A DNA stretch of 64,000 bases from Brevundimonas sp. Root608 (GTDB taxonomy: Bacteria > Pseudomonadota > Alphaproteobacteria > Caulobacterales > Caulobacteraceae). Below, piece by piece: positions 61,687 to 64,000 of the stretch. Positions within the stretch are counted from its first letter, which is position 1. The number at the start of each line of letters is the position of its first letter. The notes under the pieces are model-generated. The model searched no databases. It was not told where the DNA came from and saw only the letters and a program-made list of their open reading frames with translations. The stretch lies in NCBI RefSeq assembly GCF_001427825.1, contig NZ_LMGT01000005.1:1-64000 (forward strand). Reading direction: 5' to 3'. The position numbers were made by a program, and so were the translations under genes.

Positions 61687-61907
61687 GAACGGAAGGTAGG
61701 GCGCGCGGCCGCCCGCGGCTAGGGGTCGGAGGGCGCGCCGCCCCGGGCGGAGGCACGGACGCCGCGCCCGCCCGGCCCGACTGTGGTGGGCGCAACACGC
61801 CTGTGTCGAAGCCGTGGCGGGTTTGTGTCTATTCGGTTGCAAAACCGGCGGGGCCCCCTCCTAACTGCAACGCTGACGTCTTGTTCTCATCATTCGGGGT
61901 CCTCCAC

Positions 61908-64000
61908 ATGCGCACCAGGCCGTTCCTGATGACTTCCTCCCTGCTGGCCGGCCTTTCGGCCGTGACGCTCGCGGCCGCCATCCCGGCGGCGGCCAGCGCC
62001 CAGACCGCCCCGGCCCAGGATCCCGAGGCCTCCGATCTGGGCGAGGTGGTCGTCACCGGCTCGCGCATCCGCCGCGACCCGACCAATTCGCCGACGCCGC
62101 TGATCCAGATCGGGCAGGAGGAGCTGCAGCAGTCGGGCGAGGTCAACGTCATCGACTTCCTCGCCGACATCCCGGCCCTGTCGACCTCGGTGGTGCCGGA
62201 AGACACCACGGGCGCGAACCTGAACGACGGCGGCCTGTCGCTGCTGAGCCTGCGCGCCCTGGGCGCGGTGCGGACGCTGACCCTGGTCGACGGACGCCGC
62301 CATGTGGGATCGAGCCCCGGCACGCTGTCGGTCGACGTCGACACCATTCCGCGCCTGCTGGTCAACAACGTCGAGGTGGTGACGGGCGGCAACGCGGCCG
62401 TCTACGGCGCCGACGCCGTGACCGGCGTGGTCAATTTCGTGCTCAAGAAGGATTTCGAGGGCCTGGAGATCGACGCCTCGGTCGCCGAGATCAACGACGA
62501 CCATCAGCTGAGCCAGCGCCTGTCGGTGCTGTGGGGCCAGAACCTGCTGGACGACCGGCTGAACGTCTATGTCTCGGGCGAATACCAGCGCAATGACGAG
62601 GTGCTGGACACCGACATCGACTGGAAGCGGGAATCGTGGGGCCTGCTGGCCAACGACTCCGACCCGGCCTCCGCGCCCAGCGACGGCGTGCCGGACCTGA
62701 TCCTGGTCCGCGATCTGCGCACCTATATCCGCGGCACCAATTTCGGCGGCGTGACCATCCTGTCGACCGGCGTGCGGCCGAGCCCCGCCGCCGACCCCGA
62801 TGTGCCGTTCCAGAGCTGCTCCGCGACCACCTTCTCGGCCAACTGCTTCTCGCTGGCGCCGTCCAACCGCCTGGACAACGGCTTCCTTTACGACAACACC
62901 GGCGCGTCCCAGCCGGTCACCTTCGGCTCGATCCGGCAAGGCGCCGGCTTCACCCGCAACTCGAGCAACGGCGGGCAGGGCATGGTGCAGAACACCGAAC
63001 AGGCCCAGGGCAGCCGCCTGCCGGAATCCACCAACTACCGCTTCCAGACCGGCTTCAACTTCGATGTGACGGACAGGATCGAGGTCTTCGGCGAGGCCAA
63101 ATACGTCGAGGAAGAAACCTTCGACGCGGGCCAGCGGGTCTTCCACGACTTCAACATCCGCCAGTTCGCCCCCGGCACCGTCGGCGCCATCACCGCGACC
63201 TCGGCGTTCGAGATCGGCCTGGACAACGCCTATCTGCCGACCAATGTCCGCACCGCCATCCAGACCAACCGCCGCGACATCTATAATTCGGCGGGGGTGG
63301 TGACGAGCAACGTCGCGGACCCGCGCGCCCAGCACAAACTGTACGGGCCGCCGCGGACCCAGACCAACAACCGCGACCTGCAGCGCTACGTTCTCGGACT
63401 GCGCGGCGACGCGGGCGATCTGGGCTTCTATCGGAATGTGACCTGGGAAGCCGGCTACACCTACGGCGAGATGAACAACGCCAACACCGAGCTGGGCGTC
63501 GACGTCGTTCGCTACCAGGCGGCCGCCGACGCGGTGGTCGACACCGCGGGCATCGTCAACGGCCGGCCGGGCGAGATCGTCTGCCGCGTGAAGCTGTTGA
63601 CGGCCCAGGGCGTGGCCGTGCCGAACGCCGTCGTGGGCGGCGTGACCTATTCCCGGCAGGGCGCGGTGATCAACGACTGTTCGCCGGTGCGCGTGTTCGG
63701 GCCGGACGGTTTCACCCAGCAAGGCCTGGACTATCTGCAGGCGGCGATCACCGTCACCGACCAGAACAAGCAACACGACTTCCTGGCCTTCACCACCGGC
63801 GACCTGTGGGACTTCTGGGGCGCCGGCCCGATCGGCGTCGCCCTGGGCTATGAGTACCGCGAGGAGATCACCAGCGGCGTGGGACGCGATTCCGACACCG
63901 CCGGCCGCCTGCTGTTCCTGAACACCGGACCGGACTTCGCCGAGGCCAGCTACGACACCAACGACTATTTCGCCGAGCTGAGGCTGCCGCTCTTCACCGA
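61908..64000 (+). CDS. TonB-dependent receptor (partial, 5' end)
   Basis: The frame runs open to the right edge for 697 codons. The signal peptide region is SLLAGLSAVTLAAAIPAAAS, cut near ASAQ. The TonB-box-like start is DLGEVVVTGSRIRR, the plug has PLIQIGQEELQQSGEVNVID and NAAVYGADAVTGVVNFVLKK, then barrel strands. The NAAVYGADAV...NFVLKKDF pattern is the large oligosaccharide/peptide-type receptor class common in Caulobacterales and Sphingomonads. The ligand is unknown. The 3' end is missing. Confidence 0.94.
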   Translation, partial: MRTRPFLMTSSLLAGLSAVTLAAAIPAAASAQTAPAQDPEASDLGEVVVTGSRIRRDPTNSPTPLIQIGQEELQQSGEVNVIDFLADIPALSTSVVPEDTTGANLNDGGLSLLSLRALGAVRTLTLVDGRRHVGSSPGTLSVDVDTIPRLLVNNVEVVTGGNAAVYGADAVTGVVNFVLKKDFEGLEIDASVAEINDDHQLSQRLSVLWGQNLLDDRLNVYVSGEYQRNDEVLDTDIDWKRESWGLLANDSDPASAPSDGVPDLILVRDLRTYIRGTNFGGVTILSTGVRPSPAADPDVPFQSCSATTFSANCFSLAPSNRLDNGFLYDNTGASQPVTFGSIRQGAGFTRNSSNGGQGMVQNTEQAQGSRLPESTNYRFQTGFNFDVTDRIEVFGEAKYVEEETFDAGQRVFHDFNIRQFAPGTVGAITATSAFEIGLDNAYLPTNVRTAIQTNRRDIYNSAGVVTSNVADPRAQHKLYGPPRTQTNNRDLQRYVLGLRGDAGDLGFYRNVTWEAGYTYGEMNNANTELGVDVVRYQAAADAVVDTAGIVNGRPGEIVCRVKLLTAQGVAVPNAVVGGVTYSRQGAVINDCSPVRVFGPDGFTQQGLDYLQAAITVTDQNKQHDFLAFTTGDLWDFWGAGPIGVALGYEYREEITSGVGRDSDTAGRLLFLNTGPDFAEASYDTNDYFAELRLPLFT

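Noticed and set aside
1..64000. CRISPR arrays, rRNA genes or insertion sequences with transposases
   Set aside because: No regularly spaced direct repeats, rRNA-like sequence or transposase motifs were seen.

Overview
The window is high-GC alphaproteobacterial chromosome, most likely from the Caulobacterales and Brevundimonas-like. The evidence is the flagellar operon set fliF-fliG-fliH(flbE)-fliN-flbD-flhA, fliQ-fliR-flhB and flgB-flgC-fliE facing fliO-fliP, a FlbD regulator, CtrA-type promoter boxes (TTAA-N7-TTAA), a Suv3-like helicase next to an S4 protein, ferredoxin and CarD/CdnL, and a long TonB-dependent receptor. Most of the sequence is ordinary core genome. Many genes are tightly packed with 1-17 base overlaps.

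Layout. 1-7 kb: the end of an unrecognised gene, a secreted protein, then an isoprenoid/repair cluster (dxs, ispA, csaA-like, xseB), a cyclophilin, a histidine phosphatase and a histone-deacetylase-like enzyme. 7-14 kb: GNAT, VWA/CoxE-like protein, and a minus-strand signalling array (CHASE3 histidine kinase, CheY-like regulator, receiver-HisKA_2 kinase, Nudix, CsbD). 14-25 kb: a DUF559 nuclease pseudogene inside an inverted repeat, then the flagellar export and motor operons, with a class A beta-lactamase between flbD and flhA. 25-31 kb: folE, an acyltransferase, a prolyl-hydroxylase-like enzyme, flgBC-fliE / fliOP and HU. 31-36 kb: a 950-residue TPR protein, DUF983, a 32-residue membrane peptide, an unknown protein, an AT-rich gap and tRNA-Arg(CCU). 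36-48 kb: helicase, S4, YceI, ferredoxin, CarD, cytochrome c, rpmB, M1 peptidase, transglutaminase, HNH and TRIC channel. 48-56 kb: AlkA, uL16-hydroxylase-like JmjC, GluQ-RS, PPK2, serine hydrolase, extensin-like, cold-shock protein, DMT transporter and a KGG stress protein. 56-59 kb: an accessory island with a winged-helix HNH nuclease, a small protein and an AT-rich pair encoding a soluble and a four-helix membrane protein. 59-64 kb: uvrB and the start of a TonB-dependent receptor.

Two regulatory themes stand out. Three flagellar promoters share one layout: a CtrA-type box, exactly ten bases, then a GGCA-N5-TGCC dyad that fits a FlbD (ftr) site, and flbD itself lies in one of these operons. 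Seven long inverted repeats of two families sit in intergenic gaps. One encloses a frameshifted DUF559 nuclease gene, which suggests a nuclease-plus-palindrome cassette with gene-less copies nearby.

The best candidates for something undescribed are this repeat/nuclease cassette and the AT-rich two-gene membrane system at 57.5-59.2 kb. Functions come from reading motifs in the translated sequence. No database search was run.
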